NCBI GenBank assembly: GCA_002695185.1
Contig: NZOF01000033.1
Coordinates: forward strand, 1-16,876
Reading direction: 5' to 3'
Length of the DNA stretch: 16,876 bases
Source of the DNA: Erythrobacter sp.
Lineage (GTDB): Bacteria > Pseudomonadota > Alphaproteobacteria > Sphingomonadales > Sphingomonadaceae
Made by a program: the position numbers and the translations under genes. Every line of letters begins with the position of its first letter. The stretch's first letter is position 1. A model generated the notes under the pieces. That model was not told the origin of the DNA and did no database searches. It was given only the letters and a program-made list of their open reading frames with translations. Positions 1 to 7,405 of this stretch are shown here, piece after piece.

Positions 1-2148
1 AAGGACGGGCAGGATTTCTTCCCGCTGACCGTTCACTATCAGGAAAAATTCTCCGCTGCGGGCCGTATCCCCGGTGGCTTCTTCAAGCGCGAAGGCCGCG
101 CCACGGAGAAGGAAACGCTGACCTCCCGCCTGATCGACCGCCCCGTGCGTCCGCTCTTCCCGGAAGGCTTCTACAACGAAATCAACGTTATCGCGCAAGT
201 CCTGTCATATGACGGTGAGACCGAGCCCGATATCGTCGCCATGATTGCCGCTTCGGCTGCGCTGACCATCTCGGGCGTGCCCTTCATGGGCCCGATCGGC
301 GCTGCACGCGTCGGCTTCAAGAACGGCGAATACGTCCTCAACCCGAGCCTGGAAGATGCACTCGGCGAAGACGGTCGCCTCGACCTCGTCGTCGCTGCGA
401 CGCAGGACGCGGTGATGATGGTCGAATCCGAAGCCAAGGAACTGACCGAGGAAGAAATGCTCGGCGCCGTCATGTTCGCGCATGATGAAAGCCGCAAGGT
501 CATCGGTGCGATCATCGATCTCGCCGAACAGGCCGCCAAGGATCCATGGGAAATGGACACCTCGGACGATACCTCGGCGATCAAGGAAAAGCTTCGCGGC
601 ATCGTCGGTGACGACATCGCTGCTGCTTACAAGCTGACCGACAAATCGGCCCGTTCGGATGCGCTGAGCGATGCGCGCGCCAAGGCCAAGGAAGCCTTCG
701 CCGACGAAGAGCCGCAGACCCAGATGGTCGCCAACAAGGCGGTGAAGAAGCTGGAAGCGGAAATCGTTCGCGGCGCCATCCTCAAGGACGGGCAGCGTAT
801 CGACGGCCGCAAGCTTGATCAGGTCCGCCCGATCGAAGCAATGGTTGGCCTGCTGCCCCGTACGCATGGTTCGGCGCTGTTCACGCGTGGCGAAACGCAG
901 GCTATCTGCACCACCACGCTTGGCACCAAGGATGCCGAGCAGATGATCGACGGTCTCGAAGGCCTGTCGTACAATCACTTCATGCTGCACTACAACTTCC
1001 CGCCCTATTCGGTCGGTGAAGTGGGTCGCTTCGGTTTCACCAGCCGCCGCGAAACCGGTCACGGCAAGCTCGCATGGCGCGCACTGCACCCGGTTCTGCC
1101 TGCGCATGAAGATTTCCCCTATACCATCCGCATCCTGTCCGACATCACCGAGTCCAACGGTTCGTCCTCGATGGCGACCGTGTGCGGTGGCTGTCTCTCG
1201 ATGATGGATGCCGGCGTTCCGATCGAACGCCCGGTATCGGGCATCGCCATGGGCCTCATCCTCGAAGGCGACGACTTCGCCGTTCTGTCGGACATCCTGG
1301 GTGACGAAGATCACCTCGGAGACATGGACTTCAAGGTCGCCGGTTCGGATAAGGGCATCACCTCGCTTCAGATGGACATCAAGGTTGCCGGCATCACGCA
1401 GGAAATCATGAAGACCGCTCTGGAGCAGGCCAAGGCCGGTCGCGCCCACATCTTGGGTGAAATGACCAAGGCGCTTTCGGGTGCTCGCGGTGAAGTGTCC
1501 AAGCACGCTCCGCGTATCGAAACGATGCAAATCGACAAGTCGAAGATCCGTGACGTCATCGGCACGGGCGGTAAGGTGATCCGCGAGATCGTAGCTGAAA
1601 CCGGTGCGAAGGTGGATATCGACGACGAGGGTGTGATTAAGATCAGCTCCTCGAACGCCGACGAGATCGAAGCTGCCAAGAAGTGGATCGAAGGAATCGT
1701 CGAAGAGGCGGAAGTCGGCAAGATCTACAACGGTAAGGTCGTCAACATCGTCGACTTCGGCGCATTCGTGAACTTCATGGGCGGCAAGGACGGTCTCGTC
1801 CACGTCAGCGAAATGAAGAACGAGCGCGTTGAAAAGCCGACCGACGTCGTTTCGGAAGGTCAGGAAGTCAAGGTCAAGGTCCTCGAAATCGATCAGCGCG
1901 GCAAGGTCCGTCTGTCGATGCGCGTCGTCGATCAGGAAACCGGTGAAGAGCTGGAAGACACGCGCCCACCGCGCGAACCACGTGAACCGCGCGGTGATCG
2001 TGGCCCGCGTGGCGGCGGCGGTGGCCGTGGCGGAGATCGCCGTGGCGGTGGCCGTGGCCCGCGTGGCGGCGGTCGTGACCGCGACGGTGGTAAGGGCGGC
2101 GACAATGGGGGCGGTGAAGCCCATGTGCCGGACTTCCTGAAGGACTGA
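1..2148 (+). CDS. pnp: Polyribonucleotide nucleotidyltransferase (PNPase), 5' end missing
   Basis: PNPase degrades RNA 3' to 5' with phosphate and works in the RNA degradosome in the cytoplasm. The reading frame is open from base 1, so the gene starts to the left of the window. By comparison with E. coli PNPase, about 50 residues are missing and 715 are visible. In visible numbering, the end of the first RNase PH domain and the helical linker are followed by the second RNase PH domain from about residue 262. Its catalytic trio is D437, D443 and K445 in the motif [12 protein letters not shown] domain with the GTGG loop is at 521-524 and an S1 domain at about 571-640. The last 60 or so residues are an Arg/Gly-rich tail ending in VPDFLKD. 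A hairpin terminator follows. In other bacteria rpsO commonly precedes pnp, but that lies outside this window. Identity is secure. Confidence 0.98.
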   Translation, partial: KDGQDFFPLTVHYQEKFSAAGRIPGGFFKREGRATEKETLTSRLIDRPVRPLFPEGFYNEINVIAQVLSYDGETEPDIVAMIAASAALTISGVPFMGPIGAARVGFKNGEYVLNPSLEDALGEDGRLDLVVAATQDAVMMVESEAKELTEEEMLGAVMFAHDESRKVIGAIIDLAEQAAKDPWEMDTSDDTSAIKEKLRGIVGDDIAAAYKLTDKSARSDALSDARAKAKEAFADEEPQTQMVANKAVKKLEAEIVRGAILKDGQRIDGRKLDQVRPIEAMVGLLPRTHGSALFTRGETQAICTTTLGTKDAEQMIDGLEGLSYNHFMLHYNFPPYSVGEVGRFGFTSRRETGHGKLAWRALHPVLPAHEDFPYTIRILSDITESNGSSSMATVCGGCLSMMDAGVPIERPVSGIAMGLILEGDDFAVLSDILGDEDHLGDMDFKVAGSDKGITSLQMDIKVAGITQEIMKTALEQAKAGRAHILGEMTKALSGARGEVSKHAPRIETMQIDKSKIRDVIGTGGKVIREIVAETGAKVDIDDEGVIKISSSNADEIEAAKKWIEGIVEEAEVGKIYNGKVVNIVDFGAFVNFMGGKDGLVHVSEMKNERVEKPTDVVSEGQEVKVKVLEIDQRGKVRLSMRVVDQETGEELEDTRPPREPREPRGDRGPRGGGGGRGGDRRGGGRGPRGGGRDRDGGKGGDNGGGEAHVPDFLKD
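1999..2072 (+). repeat. 20-base direct repeat inside the PNPase RGG tail
   Basis: An exact 20-base direct repeat is present at 1999-2018 and 2053-2072. The offset is 54 bases, or 18 codons, so both copies are read in the same frame and give R-G-P-R-G-G-G. The bases between and after them are further variants of CGTGGCGG. This looks like slippage or duplication within low-complexity Arg/Gly-coding DNA. The tail length is therefore likely to vary between related strains. Confidence 0.8.
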
Positions 2149-2170
2149 CCCTTCTGACTTAGACAACGGA

Positions 2171-2204
2171 AAGGCTGCGGAGAGAAATCTTCGCGGCCTT
2201 TTCC
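2171..2204 (+). terminator. Rho-independent terminator of pnp
   Basis: The left arm AAGGCTGCG (2171-2179) pairs with the right arm CGCGGCCTT (2192-2200), giving nine pairs including one G-U. The loop is 12 bases. The right arm runs into a short T-run (2199-2202). It lies 23 bases after the pnp stop codon, in the convergent gap with the alcohol dehydrogenase. On the opposite strand no T-run follows, so it is read as a terminator for pnp only. The loop is rather large and the T-tract short, hence moderate confidence. Confidence 0.6.
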
Positions 2205-2222
2205 ATGATTACGTCGTAGAAC

Positions 2223-3326
2223 TTAGCTCATCTCAAGGATCGGCTTGAAGACCTTGCCATCGTGCAGGTCCTGCACAGCCTCATTGATCTTATCGAAGGG
2301 GTAGCGCTTAACCAGTTTGTCGAACGGAAAGAGCCCGCGCTGGTACAGTCGGACCAGTTCGGGAATGAACTGCTTCACCTTTGCGTCACCTTCCACACAG
2401 CCGACGATCTTGCGGCCGCTGAGGATCTGGTCGTTCGCGTCGAAAGCATACTCGGTACCTGACGGCGGTGCGCCCACGACAACCAAAGTGCCCCTCTTCG
2501 CTAGTGATTCAAGCGCTGCACGCGCGGCCTTGTCGTTGCCGCTGCATTCGATCGAGAAATCCACGCCGGCCTCAATGATGCCTCGCACCTCTTCCGCTAC
2601 ATCGATGCCTTCTCCCGCTGTGATCGTATGCGTTGCACCGAATTCCTTTGCCAGTTCGAGCCGGTCATCATTCGTATCGACTGCGATAATCGTGCCGCAT
2701 CCGGCAAGCTTAGCCCCCATGACCGCCGCCATACCCACGCTGCCTACGCCTGATACCAGCAAATTAGAACCTGCAGGCGGCTGTGCCGTACGCATCACTG
2801 CCCCTGCACCTGTTTGAATGCCGCAGCCAAGGGGGCCGAGCAGGGAAATATCTACGTCGCTCTCGATTTTCACGACATTGCGCTCATGCGCGATCGAGTG
2901 CGTCGCGAAGCTCGATTGCTGGAAGAAAGCAGCGTTCGGACCGTCATCGAATACGGGTGCGTCTTCTCCCTGACGCTTGTTCATGAAGTTCAGCGCTTCG
3001 AAATCGTTGCAATAGGCCGGATCCCCTTCCTGACACGGACGGCAGCGACCGCATGACCCGTATGACAGGACCACACTGTCGCCTTCGGCCAAACCTTTGA
3101 CATGGTCTCCTACTTTGAGGATCGTTCCGGCACCTTCATGGCCCAGCACGACCGGATAGTTCGTCGGTAAATTACCTGCCTGGACGGAGAGATCGGTATG
3201 ACAAACCCCTGTCGCGATCAGTTTTATCAGAACCTCGTGGGGTCCTGGATCTGCAATTGCCCTTTCTTCTATAGCGTAATCCGCTCCAGCTTCTGAAATG
3301 ACGGCGACACGGGCTTTTGTGGGCAT
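2223..3326 (-). CDS. Zinc-dependent alcohol dehydrogenase, aryl/benzyl-alcohol dehydrogenase-like
   Basis: This is a medium-chain zinc dehydrogenase of 367 residues, expected to oxidise a primary alcohol to an aldehyde with NAD+. The catalytic zinc ligands fit C42 (GVCHTD), H63 with E64 (GHEGAG) and C168 (GPLGCGIQTGAG). Structural zinc is bound by C92, C95, C98 and C106. The Rossmann motif GVGSVG is at 193-198, and D217 at the end of the next strand suggests NAD+ rather than NADP+. The stretch around GPLGCGIQTGAGAV resembles the benzyl-alcohol/aryl-alcohol branch (XylB-like); glutathione-dependent formaldehyde dehydrogenases are the alternative, so the substrate is open. The ATG at 3326 is chosen because GGAGA lies five bases upstream. 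An in-frame ATG at 3338 would overlap that site. The open frame extends further upstream only as antisense of the next gene. The gene stands alone and is divergent from the spermidine-synthase-like gene. Confidence 0.93.
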   Translation of the reverse strand: MPTKARVAVISEAGADYAIEERAIADPGPHEVLIKLIATGVCHTDLSVQAGNLPTNYPVVLGHEGAGTILKVGDHVKGLAEGDSVVLSYGSCGRCRPCQEGDPAYCNDFEALNFMNKRQGEDAPVFDDGPNAAFFQQSSFATHSIAHERNVVKIESDVDISLLGPLGCGIQTGAGAVMRTAQPPAGSNLLVSGVGSVGMAAVMGAKLAGCGTIIAVDTNDDRLELAKEFGATHTITAGEGIDVAEEVRGIIEAGVDFSIECSGNDKAARAALESLAKRGTLVVVGAPPSGTEYAFDANDQILSGRKIVGCVEGDAKVKQFIPELVRLYQRGLFPFDKLVKRYPFDKINEAVQDLHDGKVFKPILEMS

Positions 3327-3425
3327 GAGATTCTCCATAAGTCTTGCTCTTGGAAATGACCGAGGGCCCTGCCTCGTTCCGCTATTAGACGTTGCTCGCG
3401 TGCCGACCGGTGCTAGGGAGCGTGA

Positions 3426-4106
3426 ATGCTTCCCCGCGAAACCATAGCCACCGCCGATATTCCCGGAGGGGAAACTCTTACGCTCGTCAGTCACGGCCGT
3501 GACTTCATCATCATGCTCGCCCGGAACGAGCTGATGGGCACGCGCATGCAATTCAGCGAAGAGCAGTTGGCCGAGTTGACGCTGGAAGAAGTGGGAAAGA
3601 AAAGCCCGCGAGTGTTGATCGGCGGTTACGGAATGGGCTTTACCTTCCGCAAGGCTCTGGAAAAGACCGGCGAGGGCGCGGAAGTAGTAGTCGCAGAAGT
3701 TGTGCCTGAAATTCTGGAATGGGCAAAAGGGCCGCTGGCCCATCTGACCGGCGACACGCTCAAAGACCCGCGTGGCGAAGTAGTCTTGTGCGATGTGGCA
3801 GCCCTGATCGACGATGCCAATGACGGTACATGCGCCAAGTGGGATGCAATCCTGCTCGACGTGGACAATGGACCTGACGGTATCGTGCGCGATGGAAACG
3901 AACGACTCTATTCGCGCACGGGTCTTGCCAAGGCGCGTGACGCCCTCAATTCGAACGGGGTGCTTTCTGTCTGGTCCGCCGCACCGGACCATAAGTTCCG
4001 CACGCGGCTTAAAGAAGCAGGCTTCGACGTTGAGGAGCGCAGGGTGCGGGCGCGGCCCAACAATAAAGGGCCGCACCACACGATCTGGTTCGCAAGAAAG
4101 CCTTAG
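3426..4106 (+). CDS. Spermidine-synthase-like, SAM-methyltransferase-fold protein
   Basis: This 226-residue protein has the Rossmann fold shared by spermidine synthases and class I methyltransferases. The nucleotide loop is GGYGMG at 66-71 in place of the usual glycine-rich GGGDGG. It is followed by an acidic residue at E91, LCDV with D123 at the adenine site, and LLDVDNGPDG at 143-152 where true aminopropyltransferases carry a DSTDP-type catalytic motif. It is also shorter than E. coli SpeE (about 288 residues). Databases often label such proteins spermidine synthase, but polyamine synthesis is not shown by the sequence. A small-molecule methyltransferase-like role is equally possible. The ATG is supported by AGGGAG at 3415-3420, five bases upstream. 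Its TAG stop is interleaved with the TAA of the DUF1993 gene on the other strand (TTAG at 4103-4106). Confidence 0.85.
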   Translation: MLPRETIATADIPGGETLTLVSHGRDFIIMLARNELMGTRMQFSEEQLAELTLEEVGKKSPRVLIGGYGMGFTFRKALEKTGEGAEVVVAEVVPEILEWAKGPLAHLTGDTLKDPRGEVVLCDVAALIDDANDGTCAKWDAILLDVDNGPDGIVRDGNERLYSRTGLAKARDALNSNGVLSVWSAAPDHKFRTRLKEAGFDVEERRVRARPNNKGPHHTIWFARKP

Positions 4107-4636
4107 CGCTGGAACATTGGGCCCGCTGGATTGCCCATGTAATCCCGCTTGCCCAGCGGAACGCCCTTCATCCGCAGAAGTCCGTAGAAGGTGGTCGCGT
4201 GGAACTGGAAATTGGGCAAATTGAAGCCAAGCAGGAAACGCTCTCCCGGAAGGGAAAAACGAGTCTCGCCGCCTAGCACGAAGTCTATATTTTTCGCGGC
4301 GAGCGCCTTGATTTCGTCCGGCTTGCAGTCATCCATGCGTTTCTGAGCTGAAGCAACCATGGCGCGCATCGCGTTCCAGTCTGCAGGAATGTCCGTAAAG
4401 TCGGGCGTGAATGCGCCGTCGGGAAGCTGGTCGAGTGCATAGGCACTATGCATCCAGCACGAGCGTATGTGCCAAGGGAGTGGCCACATGTCGTCGGCCA
4501 GTCTGGCTTCATACATTTCGGCGTCCGAGCAGCCACCGTTTCCTGCAAAGGCTTCACCCTTGTCGATCAGGCCGGGCAAAGCATCCAGCAGTTGGCGGAT
4601 GGTCGGTACGAAGGCGGCGTAGAGATCGAAAGCCAA
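4103..4636 (-). CDS. DUF1993 family protein with TTG start
   Basis: This 177-residue soluble protein matches the DUF1993 family, a DinB-like helical bundle of unknown function. It shows the family's early segment FVPTIRQLLDALPGLIDKG and the late segment around NFQFHATTFYGLLRMKGVP. It has no signal peptide or membrane segment. The start is TTG, which is unusual. It is chosen because GGAGGA (plus-strand 4641-4646) lies four bases upstream, the protein aligns from MAFDLY, and the next in-frame ATG would delete about 40 residues of the domain. It lies directly downstream of gcrA but behind a strong terminator, so independent or read-through expression is likely. Its 3' end overlaps the convergent spermidine-synthase-like gene by four bases. 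Confidence 0.9.
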   Translation of the reverse strand: MAFDLYAAFVPTIRQLLDALPGLIDKGEAFAGNGGCSDAEMYEARLADDMWPLPWHIRSCWMHSAYALDQLPDGAFTPDFTDIPADWNAMRAMVASAQKRMDDCKPDEIKALAAKNIDFVLGGETRFSLPGERFLLGFNLPNFQFHATTFYGLLRMKGVPLGKRDYMGNPAGPMFQR

Positions 4637-4640
4637 GATA

Positions 4641-4646
4641 TCCTCC
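4641..4646 (-). promoter_or_regulatory. Strong Shine-Dalgarno (GGAGGA) fixing the TTG start of DUF1993
   Basis: On the minus strand GGAGGA is followed by TATC and then the TTG codon at 4636-4634. The site begins only four bases after the T-tract of the gcrA terminator. It is the main reason to accept the rare start codon. Confidence 0.75.
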
Positions 4647-4650
4647 GGTC

Positions 4651-4687
4651 AATAAAAAGGGCCCGCCGGAATTGCTCCGACGGGCCC
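4651..4687 (-). terminator. Rho-independent terminator of gcrA
   Basis: The plus-strand arms GGGCCCGCCGGA (4659-4670) and TCCGACGGGCCC (4676-4687) pair over 12 positions with a single C-A mismatch and a five-base loop. Read leftward, in the gcrA direction, the stem is followed by TTTTTATT (complement of 4651-4658). It starts 12 bases after the gcrA stop codon. This is a textbook intrinsic terminator. It is unusual in lying almost against the ribosome binding site of the next gene. Confidence 0.88.
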
Positions 4688-4699
4688 ACGAATATGTTC

Positions 4700-5395
4700 C
4701 TAGCGAACCCTCGGTCCGCCGAAAGGCAGCGGCGGAGGGGGGCGGCGGGCACCGCGAGGCAGCTGTGCCTGATACGCCCTGCCGCAATGTTCGACGCAAT
4801 AGGGGAAGCCGGGGTTTACCGCTTCACCGCAGAAATGGAAATCGGGCTCGCCCGGGTGGCCCATCGGCCAGCGGCAGACCTTGTCGGAAAGATCAAGCAG
4901 GCTGGTCTTGTCTGCGATCGAAGGGTCGGGCTTTGCCGGAACGAGGCGCCTGGGCGGGGCCGGTGGGATAGGGGGCTGCTGATCGCCCGGACCCTGACGC
5001 AAGAAGCCGCCCGGACCGACGGAAACGATCTTGGGAAGGTCCGAATTCTTGTTGGGCATCGGCTGAGAAGGGATTGCCGCATCCGCTCTTGGTGCCGGCT
5101 GCGCGGTCGGTTGAGCGGGGGCAGCTGCTGGCGCAGGCGTTGGTGCGGGGGGCGCAGCAGGGCGAGGTGCGGCCTTTTTTACAGCGGGCTTCGCCGCTGG
5201 CTTGGGCTTGGGCGCTGGTTTTTTCTTTTCCGCTGCTTTTACCGGCGATGGGCGCGATTTGAGGCCAAGACGATGCGCCTTGCCGATTACGGCATTACGG
5301 CTGACACCGCCCAATTCCTCGGCGATCTGGCTGGCAGTTGAACCGCCTTCCCACATCTTTTTCAGCGTCGCGATCCGTTCGTCGGTCCAGCTCAT
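4700..5395 (-). CDS. gcrA: GcrA cell cycle regulator
   Basis: GcrA is an alphaproteobacterial cell-cycle regulator. In Caulobacter it binds sigma-70 RNA polymerase and acts at promoters carrying CcrM-methylated GANTC sites. The 231-residue product begins with the family's N-terminal helix-turn-helix (WTDERIATLKKMWEGGSTA to about residue 45, including SRNAVIGKAHRLGL). A Lys/Pro/Ala-rich, probably disordered linker covers about residues 46-155. The C-terminal domain carries CRWPMGHPGEPDF with cysteines at 174, 189, 200 and 204, the part that binds sigma-70 in Caulobacter GcrA. The protein is longer than Caulobacter GcrA (about 173 residues), mainly because of the linker. The ATG at 5395 is preceded by AGGA at five bases. 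A GANTC site and a seven-codon upstream frame lie in its leader. The gene is divergent from the ABC permease. Confidence 0.96.
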   Translation of the reverse strand: MSWTDERIATLKKMWEGGSTASQIAEELGGVSRNAVIGKAHRLGLKSRPSPVKAAEKKKPAPKPKPAAKPAVKKAAPRPAAPPAPTPAPAAAPAQPTAQPAPRADAAIPSQPMPNKNSDLPKIVSVGPGGFLRQGPGDQQPPIPPAPPRRLVPAKPDPSIADKTSLLDLSDKVCRWPMGHPGEPDFHFCGEAVNPGFPYCVEHCGRAYQAQLPRGARRPPPPLPFGGPRVR

Positions 5396-5415
5396 GCGAA
5401 TCCTGTATCCTTCAT
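5392..5415 (-). other. Possible seven-codon leader ORF overlapping the gcrA start
   Basis: On the minus strand an ATG at 5415-5413 opens a frame MKDTGFA. Its TGA stop (5394-5392) overlaps the gcrA ATG as ATGA. GGAG sits only two bases before this ATG, a poor spacing. The arrangement would allow translational coupling to gcrA, but a frame this short can arise by chance. Confidence 0.2.
5398..5402. promoter_or_regulatory. GANTC (CcrM) site in the gcrA leader
   Basis: GAATC on the plus strand (GATTC on the minus strand) lies two bases before the gcrA start codon and overlaps its Shine-Dalgarno region. GANTC is the CcrM methylation target that GcrA reads in Caulobacter. A few other GANTC sites occur in the window, for example 3329-3333, so one site alone is weak evidence of regulation. 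Confidence 0.35.
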
Positions 5416-5469
5416 GTCTCCGCCACGGCTGTCTTGCCAGCGGAAGTGCTTGGCCCTAGGCGCAGGCCC

Positions 5470-6387
5470 ATGGCCGATCAAGTCCAACCCTCTCCCGCCG
5501 TAAATCCCGACCGTGGTCAGTCCAGCGAGGATGCCTCTTTCACCGAAAACACGGGCAAGGGGAGGGGCAGTTTCCCGAAACGCGGAGAACCGGTGATCAC
5601 CGGGATCAACCGCGTGGGGTTATGGAGCCTCTATATTAAGGAGGTTCGCCGGTTTCTCAAGGTCCAGACGCAGACGATCTGGGCTCCAGCCGTAACGACA
5701 CTGCTTTTTCTGGTAATCTTTACCGTAGCATTGGGCCGTTCGGACCGGGAAATCCTCGGCGTCAATTTCGCAACTTTCGTTGCACCGGGGCTGATCGTGA
5801 TGGGCATGATGCAAAATGCCTTCGCCAACTCGAGCTTTTCACTCCTTTCCGGCAAGATTCAGGGGACCATCATCGACCTGCTCATGCCGCCGCTTTCGAC
5901 CGGCGAACTGATGACGGGCATCGTGGCCGCCGCAGTTACGCGAGCGGTGGCTGTCGGTTTCGCAGTGGCTCTCGCCATGGCTTTCTATCCTGGAGTGAGC
6001 TTGGCTACTGCCCATCCCTGGGCAGTGGTCTGGTTCGGACTGATGGGAGCGGTAATGCTGGCGCTTATGGGGCTTCTTGCTTCGATCTGGGCTGAAAAGT
6101 TCGATCACAATGCCGCAGTGACGAACTTCGTGATTGCGCCGCTGAGCCTCCTTTCGGGCACTTTCTATGTAATCGATAATCTGGCGCCGCTTTTTCAGAC
6201 GATCAGCCGTTTCAACCCATTCTTCTATGTGATCAGCGGCTTCCGCTTCGGCTTCTTGGGGCAAAGCGATATCGGCGACACCAATCAGGCCGTTATTCAT
6301 AGCGCTATCGGCCTCGGCCTCTTTAATCTGGTCTTCGCCTTCGTGGTCTACCGCATCCTTGCCTCGGGTTGGAAAATCCGCAGCTGA
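5470..6387 (+). CDS. ABC-2 type transporter permease
   Basis: This is a 305-residue integral inner-membrane permease of the ABC-2 family (COG0842, YadH/NodJ-like), the membrane half of an exporter. The first 60 or so residues are hydrophilic and probably disordered. Six membrane segments follow, at about residues 66-88, 98-118, 142-165, 177-200, 215-235 and 278-300. The conserved ABC-2 signature region SLLSGTFYVIDNLAPLFQ is followed by ISRFNPFFYVISGFRFG. The ATG at 5470 is chosen because the frame further upstream would run into the divergent gcrA gene. Its Shine-Dalgarno is weak (AGG). No ATP-binding subunit is present in the window, so the partner must be encoded elsewhere and the substrate is unknown. 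The next feature downstream is a tRNA gene on the same strand. Confidence 0.92.
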   Translation: MADQVQPSPAVNPDRGQSSEDASFTENTGKGRGSFPKRGEPVITGINRVGLWSLYIKEVRRFLKVQTQTIWAPAVTTLLFLVIFTVALGRSDREILGVNFATFVAPGLIVMGMMQNAFANSSFSLLSGKIQGTIIDLLMPPLSTGELMTGIVAAAVTRAVAVGFAVALAMAFYPGVSLATAHPWAVVWFGLMGAVMLALMGLLASIWAEKFDHNAAVTNFVIAPLSLLSGTFYVIDNLAPLFQTISRFNPFFYVISGFRFGFLGQSDIGDTNQAVIHSAIGLGLFNLVFAFVVYRILASGWKIRS

Positions 6388-6441
6388 GAGATGCTTCAAA
6401 TTGGCGCCCGGGTTAGCTATTTCTGCGCATACACCTGGAAC

Positions 6442-6517
<76 letters not shown>

Positions 6518-6523
6518 GGCGGT

Positions 6524-7405
6524 TCAGTTCTTCAATCGATCCTCGATCGCCTCACGCAGTTCCTTAACTCGGGCGGCATTGTAACCAAGGTCCGACACAC
6601 CCACCCGGCTTACCGATCGCAAGTCTATCTGACCATCTGCGACACGCGCCACCACGTCGTCCTTGAACCCGAAAGCGAATGTCTCGGCCACGCCCTCGAC
6701 CGAGTTGCTGCCTGATACCCGGTGCACATCCTGCAATCCGATTGCGCCCATCGCCGCGACGATAGCGTCCAGAGCTTCATCGTCGGTGGCCTGGCCACGG
6801 ACGATCGGGCGCAGTTCGGGATATTCTTCTGCAATGATGTCGGCGTGGTTCTTGACCTTCAGAGCATCATCATCCGAATTCGCCCACATCTCGATCCTGC
6901 CGAGCGGGGTGCCGTAATCGTTGATCGGATTGGCGCCCGCCTGCGAGCGCATTGCCATGGTATCATCGGAGAACGCCGGCGGGTCCCGCAGATCGGTTGC
7001 AACATCGTGGATCGGCGGGACGGACTCTGCCTGGGACTTCATTGACAGAAGTCCAACAAAAAGCAGGGCAGGGATGGCAAACGCCAATGCAGCCTTCCAC
7101 CAAGGTCCTCGTGGTGTCTTGAAAAATGCCAGCAGAAAGGCGACCGCCGCTACCAGGGCGGCGATTGCAATCAAGATTATTCCGGCGTCACGGATCATGA
7201 ACCCCAGGCCTGTACGCCAATCAATCAGTCCGAATTTCGGGCCGAATACCGCTAGCCCGAACCACGCAAGGACGGCGAGTGAAAGCCAGAGTGCATATTT
7301 GGGGAGGCGACGGCGCCACTCTCGGCGTTCAATTACGGGTTTTGAGTTAGAGTGGGCCTCTTCGTTTGGCTTGGTCACCCGGTCCGACTGACCTTTGTCT
7401 TGCAT
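6524..7405 (-). CDS. DUF1499 domain membrane protein
   Basis: This 293-residue protein has a hydrophilic N-terminus of about 35 residues and three predicted membrane helices at about 37-54, 74-95 and 102-121. A DUF1499 domain follows from about 130 to the end. Typical DUF1499 features are DVATDLRDPPAF at its start and the closing block VADGQIDLRSVSRVGVSDLG, followed by NAARVKELREAIEDRL. The function of DUF1499 is not known; the layout suggests a membrane-anchored domain. The gene follows queF directly. The queF TGA and this ATG form TGATG (7407-7403), so translation is probably coupled. A GTG one codon upstream (7408) is an alternative start that would give a four-base overlap. The gene ends six bases from the tRNA-Ala. 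Confidence 0.88.
   Translation of the reverse strand: MQDKGQSDRVTKPNEEAHSNSKPVIERREWRRRLPKYALWLSLAVLAWFGLAVFGPKFGLIDWRTGLGFMIRDAGIILIAIAALVAAVAFLLAFFKTPRGPWWKAALAFAIPALLFVGLLSMKSQAESVPPIHDVATDLRDPPAFSDDTMAMRSQAGANPINDYGTPLGRIEMWANSDDDALKVKNHADIIAEEYPELRPIVRGQATDDEALDAIVAAMGAIGLQDVHRVSGSNSVEGVAETFAFGFKDDVVARVADGQIDLRSVSRVGVSDLGYNAARVKELREAIEDRLKN

Noticed and set aside
205..2166. A 653-codon open frame on the minus strand opposite pnp
   Set aside because: It is the antisense shadow of a high-GC gene with strong codon bias. Its translation is low-complexity and lacks domains, while pnp is certain on the plus strand.
3327..4079. A possible 250-residue N-terminal extension of the alcohol dehydrogenase
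   Set aside because: The extension is antisense to the spermidine-synthase-like gene. The standard family N-terminus and a good Shine-Dalgarno are at 3326.
4448..5341. An Arg/Trp-rich open frame of 297 codons on the plus strand opposite gcrA
   Set aside because: It is a shadow of the gcrA linker and C-terminus; the composition is that of antisense Pro/Ala codons.
6388..6441. A promoter for the tRNA-Ala (TTGGCG at 6401-6406)
   Set aside because: No -10-like element lies at the right spacing; the sequence does not support a call.
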